DNA of 64,000 bases from Roseovarius pacificus (lineage in GTDB: Bacteria > Pseudomonadota > Alphaproteobacteria > Rhodobacterales > Rhodobacteraceae): positions 1 through 64,000 of the forward strand of contig NZ_FRBR01000011.1 of assembly GCF_900142665.1 (NCBI RefSeq), given 5' to 3'. The translations under genes and the position numbers were made by a program. This document shows, in pieces, positions 1-7,038 of this stretch. Position 1 is the stretch's first letter, and each line of letters opens with the position of its first letter. The notes below the pieces were generated by a model. It did no database searches. It saw only the letters and a list, made by a program, of their open reading frames with translations, and was not told the origin of the DNA.

Positions 1-95
1 TTCACATTCGCCAGATCGACACCGCTCCCGTCCGCCTTAACGCGAACCTTCACGTTGTAGTCAATCACGCGCTTGACAGGTACGAGTACCTTCAT
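1..95 (-). CDS. etfB: Electron transfer flavoprotein beta subunit, N-terminus (partial)
   Basis: The gene runs off the left edge and only the first 31 codons are visible. They read [20 protein letters not shown] and onward, the conserved EtfB N-terminus. EtfAB takes electrons from acyl-CoA dehydrogenases and passes them to ETF:ubiquinone oxidoreductase, which fits the two acyl-CoA dehydrogenase genes in this window. Two in-frame ATGs exist, at 101 and 95. The AAGGAG at 105-110 is 9 nt from the second and only 3 nt from the first, so 95 is preferred. An exact sigma-54 promoter lies upstream on this strand. Confidence 0.9.
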   Translation of the reverse strand, partial: MKVLVPVKRVIDYNVKVRVKADGSGVDLANV

Positions 96-177
96 TGACA
101 TGCTCTCCTTCGATTGTTTCATCCAAACCGTGTTCGGAAATGCAACGGCATATATCCGTCTGGTCACCCCGAAACTG

Positions 178-194
178 CGCAAATCCCGTGCCAG
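178..194 (-). promoter_or_regulatory. Sigma-54 promoter of etfB
   Basis: On the minus strand the sequence reads CTGGCACGGGATTTGCG, an exact TGGCAC-N5-TTGC element with GG (192-191) and GC (180-179) separated by 10 nt. Transcription would begin near 167 and leave a leader of about 70 nt before etfB. Known: this is the -24/-12 signature of RpoN promoters. Inferred: it is driven by the activator encoded at 5118-6761. Confidence 0.75.
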
Positions 195-307
195 ACAACG
201 TGGCCGCGATGGCTCTGCCGCCCAAGCGATGCTTGCGTTAAGGCCGGTTCACCATCTCAATTTACCAAAAAGACGGCCATTCGCACCAAGCAAACGCCTG
301 CCCGAGA

Positions 308-324
308 CTGGCACCGACTTTGCG
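308..324 (+). promoter_or_regulatory. Sigma-54 promoter of the racemase gene
   Basis: The sequence CTGGCACCGACTTTGCG is an exact TGGCAC-N5-TTGC element, with GG at 310-311 and GC at 322-323. The predicted start of transcription is near 335, so translation from the in-frame ATG at 336 is unlikely and the ATG at 372 is favoured. It is divergent from the etfB promoter in the same 276-bp intergenic region. Confidence 0.78.
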
Positions 325-371
325 TGGCAGAAGCAATGGAACATCTTGGAGAATTGGAAAAGGACGGGCAG

Positions 372-1523
372 ATGGGAGCACTTTCAAACGTCAGGGTCAT
401 CGAGCTTGCGGGCATGGGGCCAGTACCTTTCTGCGGCATGTTGCTGGGTGACATGGGAGCCGATGTGCTGCGCATCGACCGGCTTGCCCCGACCGGAGAC
501 GGGATCGTCATGGCTGCCTCTGCCGATCTGAGGGGGCGCAACAAACGGTCGGCCCGGATCGACCTCAAGCATCCGCGTGGCCGGGATGCGCTGATGTCCC
601 TCGTGAAATCCGCCGACATCCTGCTGGAAGGATACCGGCCCGGCGTTACCGAGCGAATGGGAATCGGTCCCGAGCCCTGCCTCAAGGCGAATCCGGCGCT
701 GGTCTATGGCCGGGCGACAGGCTGGGGCCGCGAGGGCCCGATGGCGATGACCGCAGGCCATGACATCAATTACCTGGCGCTGACCGGCGCATTGGCGATG
801 ATCGGGCCGCCGGGCGGTGCGCCGGTTCCGCCGCTGAATCTGGTCGGGGATCTCGGCGGCGGTGCGCTCTATCTTGCCTTCGGAGTGCTTTGCGCCCTCA
901 ACTCGGCGCAGGCGACAGGCAAGGGACAGGTCGTCGATTCCGCCATGATCGACGGGATCGCCAGCCTTCTGACCGTGTCGCATGGCCGTCGGCAGTTCGG
1001 GCAATACATAGCCGAACGCGGACAGAACATCCTTGATGGTGGCGCGCCATTCTATACCACCTATGCCACAAAGGACAGCAAGTTCGTGGCTGTCGGGGCG
1101 ATTGAGGCAAGATTTTACAAGGCCCTGATCGAAACACTGGGTTTCGATGCGGAAGACCTGCTACAACGGGACGACCGCCAGAACTGGCCCCGGCTACGAG
1201 AGATCTTCGCCGACAGGTTTCGCGAAAAGACCCGTGCGGAGTGGGAAAGCATCTTTGACGGAACCGACGCCTGCGTGTCCCCCGTCCTGGAACTGGAAGA
1301 AGCCGGATCTCATCCGCATAATATGGAACGCGGGATGTTGGTGGCGCGCGAAGGGGTCGAGAACCCGGCCCCGGCCCCTCGACTGTCGGGAACGCCGGGC
1401 ACCCTGTCGCGCCCGCCGGTCGAGGCCGGCCAGCACACCGCCGAAGCACTGGCAGATTGGGGTCTCGACGCCGATTTGATCTCGGAAGGGCTGGAGCTGG
1501 GTTTCTTGTCCGACGCATCCTGA
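372..1523 (+). CDS. Alpha-methylacyl-CoA racemase (CaiB/BaiF superfamily)
   Basis: This 383-residue protein belongs to the family III CoA-transferase fold. It carries all three residues that define racemases of the AMACR/MCR type: His130 (TAGHDINY), Asp160 (LVGDLGGG) and Glu245 (VGAIEARFY). Each is shifted by four from the H126/D156/E241 numbering of the mycobacterial enzyme. It should interconvert (R)- and (S)-2-methyl(branched)acyl-CoA so that stereospecific acyl-CoA dehydrogenases can act. The start at 372 has a GGACGGGCA leader and lies behind the sigma-54 promoter; longer in-frame starts at 114 and 336 are less likely. A strong terminator follows, so it is probably monocistronic. Confidence 0.88.
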   Translation: MGALSNVRVIELAGMGPVPFCGMLLGDMGADVLRIDRLAPTGDGIVMAASADLRGRNKRSARIDLKHPRGRDALMSLVKSADILLEGYRPGVTERMGIGPEPCLKANPALVYGRATGWGREGPMAMTAGHDINYLALTGALAMIGPPGGAPVPPLNLVGDLGGGALYLAFGVLCALNSAQATGKGQVVDSAMIDGIASLLTVSHGRRQFGQYIAERGQNILDGGAPFYTTYATKDSKFVAVGAIEARFYKALIETLGFDAEDLLQRDDRQNWPRLREIFADRFREKTRAEWESIFDGTDACVSPVLELEEAGSHPHNMERGMLVAREGVENPAPAPRLSGTPGTLSRPPVEAGQHTAEALADWGLDADLISEGLELGFLSDAS

Positions 1524-1551
1524 CCCTCTTCGGGATCAGTGAATATTGCAG

Positions 1552-1586
1552 AACAGGCGCCATGGATTCCCGTGGCGCCTGTTTTA
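1552..1586 (+). terminator. Intrinsic terminator after the racemase gene
   Basis: An 11-bp perfect stem, AACAGGCGCCA (1552-1562) with TGGCGCCTGTT (1573-1583), has a 10-nt loop and is followed by TTTTA. It separates the racemase from the CoA-transferase operon. Confidence 0.8.
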
Positions 1587-1684
1587 CTTGGTCTGCCAAA
1601 CGGTTGTCCCAATATGCAGGAACATCAAGGCGTTGCAATTCGATATCCCTCGCAATTCTTGTGCTAAAACGCCTATGGGTAACT

Positions 1685-1712
1685 TTTACTAACCATTAAG
1701 ACGATTTATATT
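1685..1712 (+). promoter_or_regulatory. Possible sigma-70-type promoter of the CoA-transferase operon
   Basis: In the 271-nt gap between the terminator and the next start, an AT-rich stretch (1680-1730) contains TTTACT (1685-1690), a 16-nt spacer and TATATT (1707-1712). No convincing -24/-12 element was found in this gap, unlike the neighbouring units. This is a pattern match only; the AT-rich stretch could also be a bending-protein site. Confidence 0.3.
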
Positions 1713-1857
1713 ACTTTACTTTACCGTCATCGAAGTGCGATCCAATTCCCAGGAAGGAAGTTCCGGCCAATTAACCAGAACGCATCGTCATTGATCCCGG
1801 GGGAAGCGACGCCCGGGAAACGATGCCCTGTTGCCGGACGTTGGGAGGACTTGCCAA

Positions 1858-3093
1858 ATGTCGTCACACCAGACGGAGCTACCGCTTGCCGGTGTCAAGG
1901 TTGTGGAATTGTCTCATCTCGTCGCCGCCCCACATGCCGCGATGCTAATGGCCGATGAGGGCGCGGAGGTGATCAAGGTCGAGCCACCGCAAGGGGAACT
2001 GTCGCGTTCTCGCGAACCCACGCGCAAGCTGGGACCGCATCGGGTGTCCGGCCATTTCGGGGCCTGCAACCGTGGCAAACGCAGCATTGCGCTGGACCTC
2101 AAGAACGGCTCCGGTCGCGAAGTGATGCGCAAATTGTTGGCTGAGGCCAACATTTTCATCACGAATGTACGTGCTGACGCCCTAGGGCGGCTGGGGCTTC
2201 ACCCCGACAGCCTGCATGAGGAATTCCCACATCTGATCGTCGTGATTATCAGCGGCTTCGGATACAAGAACGCGGGCGAGTACGAAGGCCGCGCCGGGCT
2301 TGCCATGGTCGGCGAAGCGCTTTCGGGATCGACGGGCCTTGCCCGGGACCATCAGGGGCATCCGGTCTGGTGCGGCTTCGCACTGGGCGATGTGGCCGCC
2401 GGCATGACAGCACATTCTGCTACGCTTCTGGCGCTCAGATTGCAGGACAAGACCGGCAAGGGCCGTGTCCTGGATATTACGCTGGCAGAAAGCATGCTGC
2501 CGATGGTCGGCTCGCCCATCGTCCGGACCCAGGTGGCCGACGAAAGCGTGAAGGAAGCGGCGGGCCCGAACAACTATAACGGCGTTCCCTATGGCACGTT
2601 CAAGGCCAAGGACGGTTTCGTCAATCTCGGCGTCAACAATGACAAATTGTGGCGGCAGTTCTGCGTTGCAATCGGCCAGCCGGAACTGGGCACCGATCCG
2701 CGCTATGCGCTTTACCTCGACCGTGCGGCGCGGACCGCCGAGGTAGTGGAACTGACCGAAGCTTTCACCTCGCAACACACGAGGGACGAGCTCACCCGGA
2801 TATTCGAAGAAGCGGACGTTCCCATCGCCAGCATTCTCAGCATCCCCGAGACTATGGCCAATGATTACTACGCCATGCGGGGCGCTTTCGAGATGGCCGA
2901 TGACGGGCTGGGGGGCGAGTTGCAATTGCCGATCGACCCGACGCGTCTCACCGATCCGAACGCCCGGAAAGCCCTGCCGCGACTCGATCAGCACCGGCAG
3001 GAAATTCTCGAACAATACGGCTTCAACGCGGCGGATCGCGCGCGTCTGGCCGACGCTGGTGCCTTTGGGCAGCAGACGGCCGAAGTCGACTGA
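1858..3093 (+). CDS. CaiB/BaiF family CoA-transferase
   Basis: This is a 411-residue family III CoA-transferase. The nucleophilic Asp178 sits in LGDVAAG, equivalent to Asp169 of formyl-CoA transferase, and the N-terminal LAGVKVVEL segment is typical. The racemase His/Glu pair is not evident, so CoA transfer between a carboxylate and an acyl-CoA (often succinyl- or acetyl-CoA) is the likely reaction. The substrate cannot be told from sequence. The start is set by GGGAGGA at 1844-1850. It heads an operon with the acyl-CoA dehydrogenase (30-nt gap) and MaoC-like gene, suggesting it activates the acid that the dehydrogenase oxidises. Confidence 0.88.
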   Translation: MSSHQTELPLAGVKVVELSHLVAAPHAAMLMADEGAEVIKVEPPQGELSRSREPTRKLGPHRVSGHFGACNRGKRSIALDLKNGSGREVMRKLLAEANIFITNVRADALGRLGLHPDSLHEEFPHLIVVIISGFGYKNAGEYEGRAGLAMVGEALSGSTGLARDHQGHPVWCGFALGDVAAGMTAHSATLLALRLQDKTGKGRVLDITLAESMLPMVGSPIVRTQVADESVKEAAGPNNYNGVPYGTFKAKDGFVNLGVNNDKLWRQFCVAIGQPELGTDPRYALYLDRAARTAEVVELTEAFTSQHTRDELTRIFEEADVPIASILSIPETMANDYYAMRGAFEMADDGLGGELQLPIDPTRLTDPNARKALPRLDQHRQEILEQYGFNAADRARLADAGAFGQQTAEVD

Positions 3094-3123
3094 CAATCCA
3101 AGTTCAAAACGGAGAATACCAAA

Positions 3124-4305
3124 ATGATGGACGCACTTGATCCGCCCCTCGAAGGAACACTGAAAGACGTTCTCGAAGCCACCAAGAACGTAACCCGGCA
3201 GTTTCCCGAAGAATACTATCGTGAGCTGGACCGCACGGACGGCTACCCCCATGAGTTCATCAAGGTCGCCATGGAGGCCGGGCTCGGTGCCGTGATGGTG
3301 CCCGAGGAATACGGCGGCATGGGTCTGGGCGCCCGCGAAGCCTCGGTCGTCGTGGAAGAGATTCACCGCTCGGGCGGGACAGGCTCGATGATCCACGGGC
3401 AGCTTTTCATGATGGGTATTCTGGCTCGTCACGGGTCGGAAGACCAGAAGAAGGGCATCCTGCCCAAGGTCGCCGATGGCAGCGTGCGGTTGCAATCGTT
3501 TTCGGTCACCGAACCCAATGCCGGTACGGATACCTCAAAAATCCAGACCCGCGCCCGTCGTGGCGGCAAGGGCTGGATCATCAAAGGTCAGAAAGTCTGG
3601 ACCTCACGGATGGACCACACCGACTATTTCATCGTGTTCGCCCGGACCAGCGAAGCCCCCGAAGGCAAACCGTTCCGCGGTCTGTCCTGCTTCCTCGTGG
3701 ACAAGCGGGAAGTGGACCCCAAGCAGCTGACCACCCGCAAGATCCCGGCGATGTTCAACCACCACACCTATGAGGTCTGGTACGATAACATGGAAATCCC
3801 CGAGGACTCGCTGATCGGCGAGGAAGGCAAGGGATTCTACTACCTGCTGGATGGCCTGAACGCCGAGCGCGTCATGATCGCGGCCGAATGTGTCGGCGAC
3901 GGCAAGTGGTTCATCGAAAAGGCCGTGAACTACTCCAAGGAGCGTGAAATATTCGGGCGTCCGATTGGCCAGAACCAGGGCGTTCAGTTCCCGATTGCCC
4001 GTGGATATGCCAACCTGATGGCCGCCGACGCCCTGCGCTGGAAAGCCGCCGAACAGTTCGACACAGGCGCGGACGCCAGCGCCACCGGCGCCAACGCCAA
4101 CATGGCCAAGATGCTGGCCTCCGAAGCGGCATGGGACCTTGGCTTCCATTGCCAGCAGACACATGGCGGCTTCGGTCTGGCCGTGGAATACGACATCGAG
4201 CGAAAAGTACGGGAAAACCGCGTTTTCCAGATCGCACCGATCTCGACCAACATGGTTCTCAACTATATCGGCCAGCATGTTCTCGGCATGCCCCGGTCGT
4301 ATTGA
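3124..4305 (+). CDS. Acyl-CoA dehydrogenase, isovaleryl-CoA dehydrogenase-like active site
   Basis: This 393-residue FAD enzyme introduces an alpha,beta double bond into acyl-CoA and reduces ETF. It has the family signatures FSVTEPNAGTDTS (residues 126-138) and THGGFG (346-351). The catalytic Glu in the C-terminal YEGT motif of most family members is absent: the aligned segment reads QIAPIS, with Ala-Pro at 371-372. Glu248 in LNAERVMIAA occupies the position of the catalytic base of isovaleryl- and long-chain acyl-CoA dehydrogenases, so activity is probably kept. GGAGA precedes the ATG. It lies between a CoA-transferase and a MaoC-like gene in one operon. Confidence 0.92.
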   Translation: MMDALDPPLEGTLKDVLEATKNVTRQFPEEYYRELDRTDGYPHEFIKVAMEAGLGAVMVPEEYGGMGLGAREASVVVEEIHRSGGTGSMIHGQLFMMGILARHGSEDQKKGILPKVADGSVRLQSFSVTEPNAGTDTSKIQTRARRGGKGWIIKGQKVWTSRMDHTDYFIVFARTSEAPEGKPFRGLSCFLVDKREVDPKQLTTRKIPAMFNHHTYEVWYDNMEIPEDSLIGEEGKGFYYLLDGLNAERVMIAAECVGDGKWFIEKAVNYSKEREIFGRPIGQNQGVQFPIARGYANLMAADALRWKAAEQFDTGADASATGANANMAKMLASEAAWDLGFHCQQTHGGFGLAVEYDIERKVRENRVFQIAPISTNMVLNYIGQHVLGMPRSY

Positions 4306-4313
4306 GGTCCGCC

Positions 4314-4772
4314 ATGGAAACCGGGCTCTATTTCGAGGAATACACCGAGGACTGGTCCCACGAAAGCAAGGGGCTGAAGATCACCGACGAGATGATTGGC
4401 GACTTCGTGGAGCTGTGCCGCTTTACCTCGCCGACCTTCACGGACCGATCCTACGCAGACAAGAACTATTCCGGGCGCATGTCGCCCGGACTCTTCGTCC
4501 TTTCCCTTGCCGAAGGGCTGGTAATAGATGCCGGGCTGACCAGACGCCGGGGCATTTTCCTGATGGAACTTCAGCCGAAATTCCTGAAACCCGCCTTCGC
4601 GGGCGACACGATCACCAATCGGGTCACGCTCAAGCACAAGCGACTGACCAGCAAGCCGGATCGCGGGGTTGTCGTCACCAGCCATGACGTCGTGAACCAG
4701 AAGGGCGAAACCGTCATCACCTATCTCTCGACGCGCATGATCCGCACGCGAAATTTTGTTGAGGCAGGCTGA
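4314..4772 (+). CDS. MaoC-like hotdog-fold protein lacking the hydratase Asp/His pair
   Basis: This 152-residue MaoC/hotdog protein starts 8 nt after the acyl-CoA dehydrogenase stop, with GAGG before the ATG. Family hydratases use Asp and His in a D-x4-H motif, as in the paralogue at 9051-9512 (Asp40, His45). Here the aligned stretch (TSPTFTDRS, about residues 38-46) has Pro and Arg at those positions. The rest of the fold is well kept, including the KPAFAGDTI segment near residue 92. It may bind acyl-CoA without hydrating it, act with a partner subunit, or have another hotdog activity such as thioesterase. Confidence 0.85.
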   Translation: METGLYFEEYTEDWSHESKGLKITDEMIGDFVELCRFTSPTFTDRSYADKNYSGRMSPGLFVLSLAEGLVIDAGLTRRRGIFLMELQPKFLKPAFAGDTITNRVTLKHKRLTSKPDRGVVVTSHDVVNQKGETVITYLSTRMIRTRNFVEAG

Positions 4773-4866
4773 GACGATGTGCCGGAACGCGCCGATATCA
4801 CGCAAAACCGCTGATGTCAGGCGCGTTCAAACACCGGTGCGCCATCTGCATCCCGTTTACGGGCTT

Positions 4867-4881
4867 TGGCAATCAGGGAGC
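4867..4881 (+). promoter_or_regulatory. Weak sigma-54-like element before the thiolase remnant
   Basis: TTGGCAATCAGGGAGC has GG (4868-4869) and GC (4880-4881) with 10-nt spacing and a good -24 half, but the -12 half is GAGC instead of TTGC. It sits 31 nt before the remnant start. It may be a decayed or weak member of the regulon. Confidence 0.25.
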
Positions 4882-4911
4882 CGCCCACGAGCGACGGGTA
4901 AGGAGCACAAG

Positions 4912-5055
4912 ATGAAAGATGTCTTTATCTGCGATTACATCCGCACTCCGATCGGTCGCTTTTCGGGCACGCTGTCGGGGGGTCAGGCGGTCGATCTGGC
5001 CGCAATGTGCATCGGCATCGGTCAGGGTATCTCTGTCGCTCTGGAGCGGGTGTGA
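4912..5055 (+). pseudogene. Thiolase remnant: N- and C-termini joined by a large in-frame internal deletion
   Basis: This 47-codon frame begins MKDVFICDYIRTPIGRFSG, the N-terminus of beta-ketoadipyl/acetyl-CoA C-acetyltransferases, and ends MCIGIGQGISVALERV, their very C-terminus. Intact thiolases of this type have about 400 residues, so roughly 350 residues including both catalytic cysteines and the active-site His are missing, yet the frame is kept. A good AAGGAG ribosome-binding site remains. The junction (DLA-AMCIG) lies where both parent segments probably shared CTGGCCGC-like sequence, consistent with microhomology deletion. It cannot be an active thiolase. Most likely it is a recent pseudogene; a retained micropeptide role is possible but unsupported. 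Confidence 0.85.
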
Positions 5056-5090
5056 CCCTGACAGCCCACATATCACCGGCCCCGGCCAAA

Positions 5091-5108
5091 CTGCGGATTT
5101 GTCCGCAG
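5091..5108. terminator. Hairpin between convergent thiolase remnant and activator gene
   Basis: A 7-bp perfect stem, CTGCGGA (5091-5097) with TCCGCAG (5102-5108), has a 4-nt loop and lies between two convergent genes. No strong U-tract follows on either strand, so termination is only suggested by its position. Confidence 0.4.
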
Positions 5109-5117
5109 GGTATCCCG

Positions 5118-6761
5118 TCAGTTCTCCATCTTCTTGTAGAGGCGGGAGCGCGAGACGCCCAGAAACTCGGCCGCCTTCTTTTTGTTGCCCTTGAAACGCG
5201 ACAGCGCATCTTCGACAAGACGCCTCTCCAAATCGTCAAGCGCATCCTTCAGTTTCCCACCCGGTACGTTATCGGCAAAGGCGAACTCCGTATCGGAGTC
5301 ATCCTGCCCCGGTTCCGCCGCATGCGCCTCGAAATCCGTGACGGTCAGGCGGCCCTCGTCCGCGAAAACAAAGGCCCGCTCCAGCACATGACGCAGCTGG
5401 CGGATATTTCCGGGCCAGGACCGTTCCATAAGGTATTCGTTCACGTTGTAATCGACCTCGGGCATCGGACGGTTGAGCTGCCCCGCCACTTCGCGCAGGA
5501 AATGGTTGGCCAGCAGGGGAATATCCTCGAGCCGTTCTTCCAGCGACGGCAGCGTGAGCACGATCGGACTGATCCGGTAATACAGATCCATCCGAAACTT
5601 GCCCTGATCGATGAAGGACTGCAGGTCGCGGTTGGTCGCGCTGCACAGCCGGAAATCCACATGGGTGGGTTTGTCGCCGCCGACGCGCTCGACCATGCGG
5701 TCCTGCAATACCCGCAACAGCTTGGACTGCACCTCCAGCGGCATGTCCCCGATTTCGTCGAGAAAGATCGTGCCCTTGTTGGCCAGTTCGAATTTGCCGG
5801 GTTTGCCCTTCTTGGCGGCGCCGGTAAAGGAGCCGGATTCATATCCGAAAAGCTCGCTTTCAACCAGAGACTCGGGCAGAGCCGCCGCATTGACAGTCAC
5901 CAGGCGCGCATCCGAGCGTGGACTGAGCATGTGCAGAGCACGGGCGACCAGCTCCTTACCGGTGCCGCTTTCACCCTGAATGAGGACCGGGATATCCAGC
6001 GGTGCGATCTTGCGGATTTGTTCGCGCAGGGACTGGATTGCCGGGCTTTTACCGATGATCGCATCAAGGAATTCCTCTCCTTTCGAGGAGACCTGAGTTT
6101 CCTTCTTGAACGCTTCGACCTGCGCTTCCAGCGCATTGATGCGGCGTGCCATGGCCTGAACCTGCTGAGGTCCCTTGAACATGACCCGTCCGATTGCGCC
6201 CACGACCTTGTCGTCACGGCGGATCGGATGGCGCGAGACAACGCGCTCGCTGCTGCCCATGCGTTGAATCTGGCCAACCTCGGCGACGCCGGTCTTGACC
6301 ACGTGATGCAGCCTCGTGTTCTCGATCACTTCACGAACCCTCCGGCCAATCCCTTCGCCGGGGCGCAGCCCGAAGAATTTCTCGTGAACGGGCGAGATAT
6401 AGGTCAGATGCGCCTTGTCGTTGATGACCGCCATGGCGTCATAGGGATCGGTCAGGACATGGTCGATGATGTCATAGGCGAAATCGACACTCATCACGAA
6501 GTTCAGAACGTTCTCGCCCGGCGGAACCGACAGCAGGATAAGATGGCCGTCAGCCACATCAGCGATGTGACCGACATAGCTTTCTTCTGCCAGAAGAACG
6601 GGAAACATCCGCTTTTCCCTGGCCTGCTCGATCCATTCGGAATCGCTGACCATGGCCTTGATCCGGGGATCGCTGCCGATTCCGAGCGCCGACAGAATGC
6701 GCCCGTCCTCGCCGATCAAAATGGCACCGGTATGAGATTTGAAGGACGAAGACTGCGTCAT
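5118..6761 (-). CDS. Sigma-54-dependent transcriptional activator (bEBP) with PAS domain
   Basis: This 547-residue regulator has an N-terminal sensory segment (1-100), a PAS-like domain (about 103-165), a linker helix (200-225), an AAA+ domain (about 235-460) and a Fis-type helix-turn-helix (about 505-547). Walker A is GESGTGKE (263-270), the sigma-54-contacting loop is GSFTGA (310-315, a variant of GAFTGA), and Walker B is IFLDE (332-336). There is no receiver domain, so it probably senses a ligand, plausibly a CoA pathway intermediate. The ATG at 6761 is preferred over an upstream in-frame GTG at 6818. It is divergent from rpoN and is the obvious candidate to activate the -24/-12 promoters here. 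Confidence 0.93.
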   Translation of the reverse strand: MTQSSSFKSHTGAILIGEDGRILSALGIGSDPRIKAMVSDSEWIEQAREKRMFPVLLAEESYVGHIADVADGHLILLSVPPGENVLNFVMSVDFAYDIIDHVLTDPYDAMAVINDKAHLTYISPVHEKFFGLRPGEGIGRRVREVIENTRLHHVVKTGVAEVGQIQRMGSSERVVSRHPIRRDDKVVGAIGRVMFKGPQQVQAMARRINALEAQVEAFKKETQVSSKGEEFLDAIIGKSPAIQSLREQIRKIAPLDIPVLIQGESGTGKELVARALHMLSPRSDARLVTVNAAALPESLVESELFGYESGSFTGAAKKGKPGKFELANKGTIFLDEIGDMPLEVQSKLLRVLQDRMVERVGGDKPTHVDFRLCSATNRDLQSFIDQGKFRMDLYYRISPIVLTLPSLEERLEDIPLLANHFLREVAGQLNRPMPEVDYNVNEYLMERSWPGNIRQLRHVLERAFVFADEGRLTVTDFEAHAAEPGQDDSDTEFAFADNVPGGKLKDALDDLERRLVEDALSRFKGNKKKAAEFLGVSRSRLYKKMEN

Positions 6762-6856
6762 GACGATCTCTCTTACAAAGATTGTGTCTTTGTTTCCGAC
6801 ATTCGCCGGAATGTCCACCGCTGTGTGAGTGCAATGAGGACGAAATCACAGCGTTC

Positions 6857-6874
6857 TGTCTCGAATTTCAGACA
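6857..6874. repeat. Short inverted repeat in the bEBP-rpoN intergenic region
   Basis: TGTCT (6857-6861) and AGACA (6870-6874) flank an 8-nt spacer, within a 277-bp divergent region. It could be an activator or regulator site, but I found no clear copy upstream of the other sigma-54 promoters. Confidence 0.25.
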
Positions 6875-6968
6875 CAGATGCAGCGACGTCAGCCGCACCA
6901 TCAGCACCGGACCGACATCACCCGCACCCGGAACTTTTCAGAGTACGGCCCCGATGAGGCCGGGCTAT

Positions 6969-7006
6969 GGGGCTTTGCGGCCCTCGGAGAGTGCCCGCAA
7001 AGCCCC
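6969..7006 (+). repeat. 12-bp perfect inverted repeat in the rpoN leader
   Basis: GGGGCTTTGCGG (6969-6980) pairs perfectly with CCGCAAAGCCCC (6995-7006) across a 14-nt loop, 32 nt before the rpoN start. No U-tract follows. It may be an operator, an mRNA leader structure controlling rpoN, or a terminator-like element insulating the divergent promoter. Confidence 0.5.
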
Positions 7007-7038
7007 ACGAGTGACTAAAACAGGAGGGGAGACCTGTT

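Noticed and set aside
1796..1813. GG-N10-GC pattern before the CoA-transferase gene
   Set aside because: It arises from a G-rich run and matches neither the TGGCAC nor the TTGC half.
4773..4911. Possible upstream extension of the thiolase remnant frame to 4756
   Set aside because: The added residues have no similarity to thiolases and the AAGGAG is correctly placed for the ATG at 4912.
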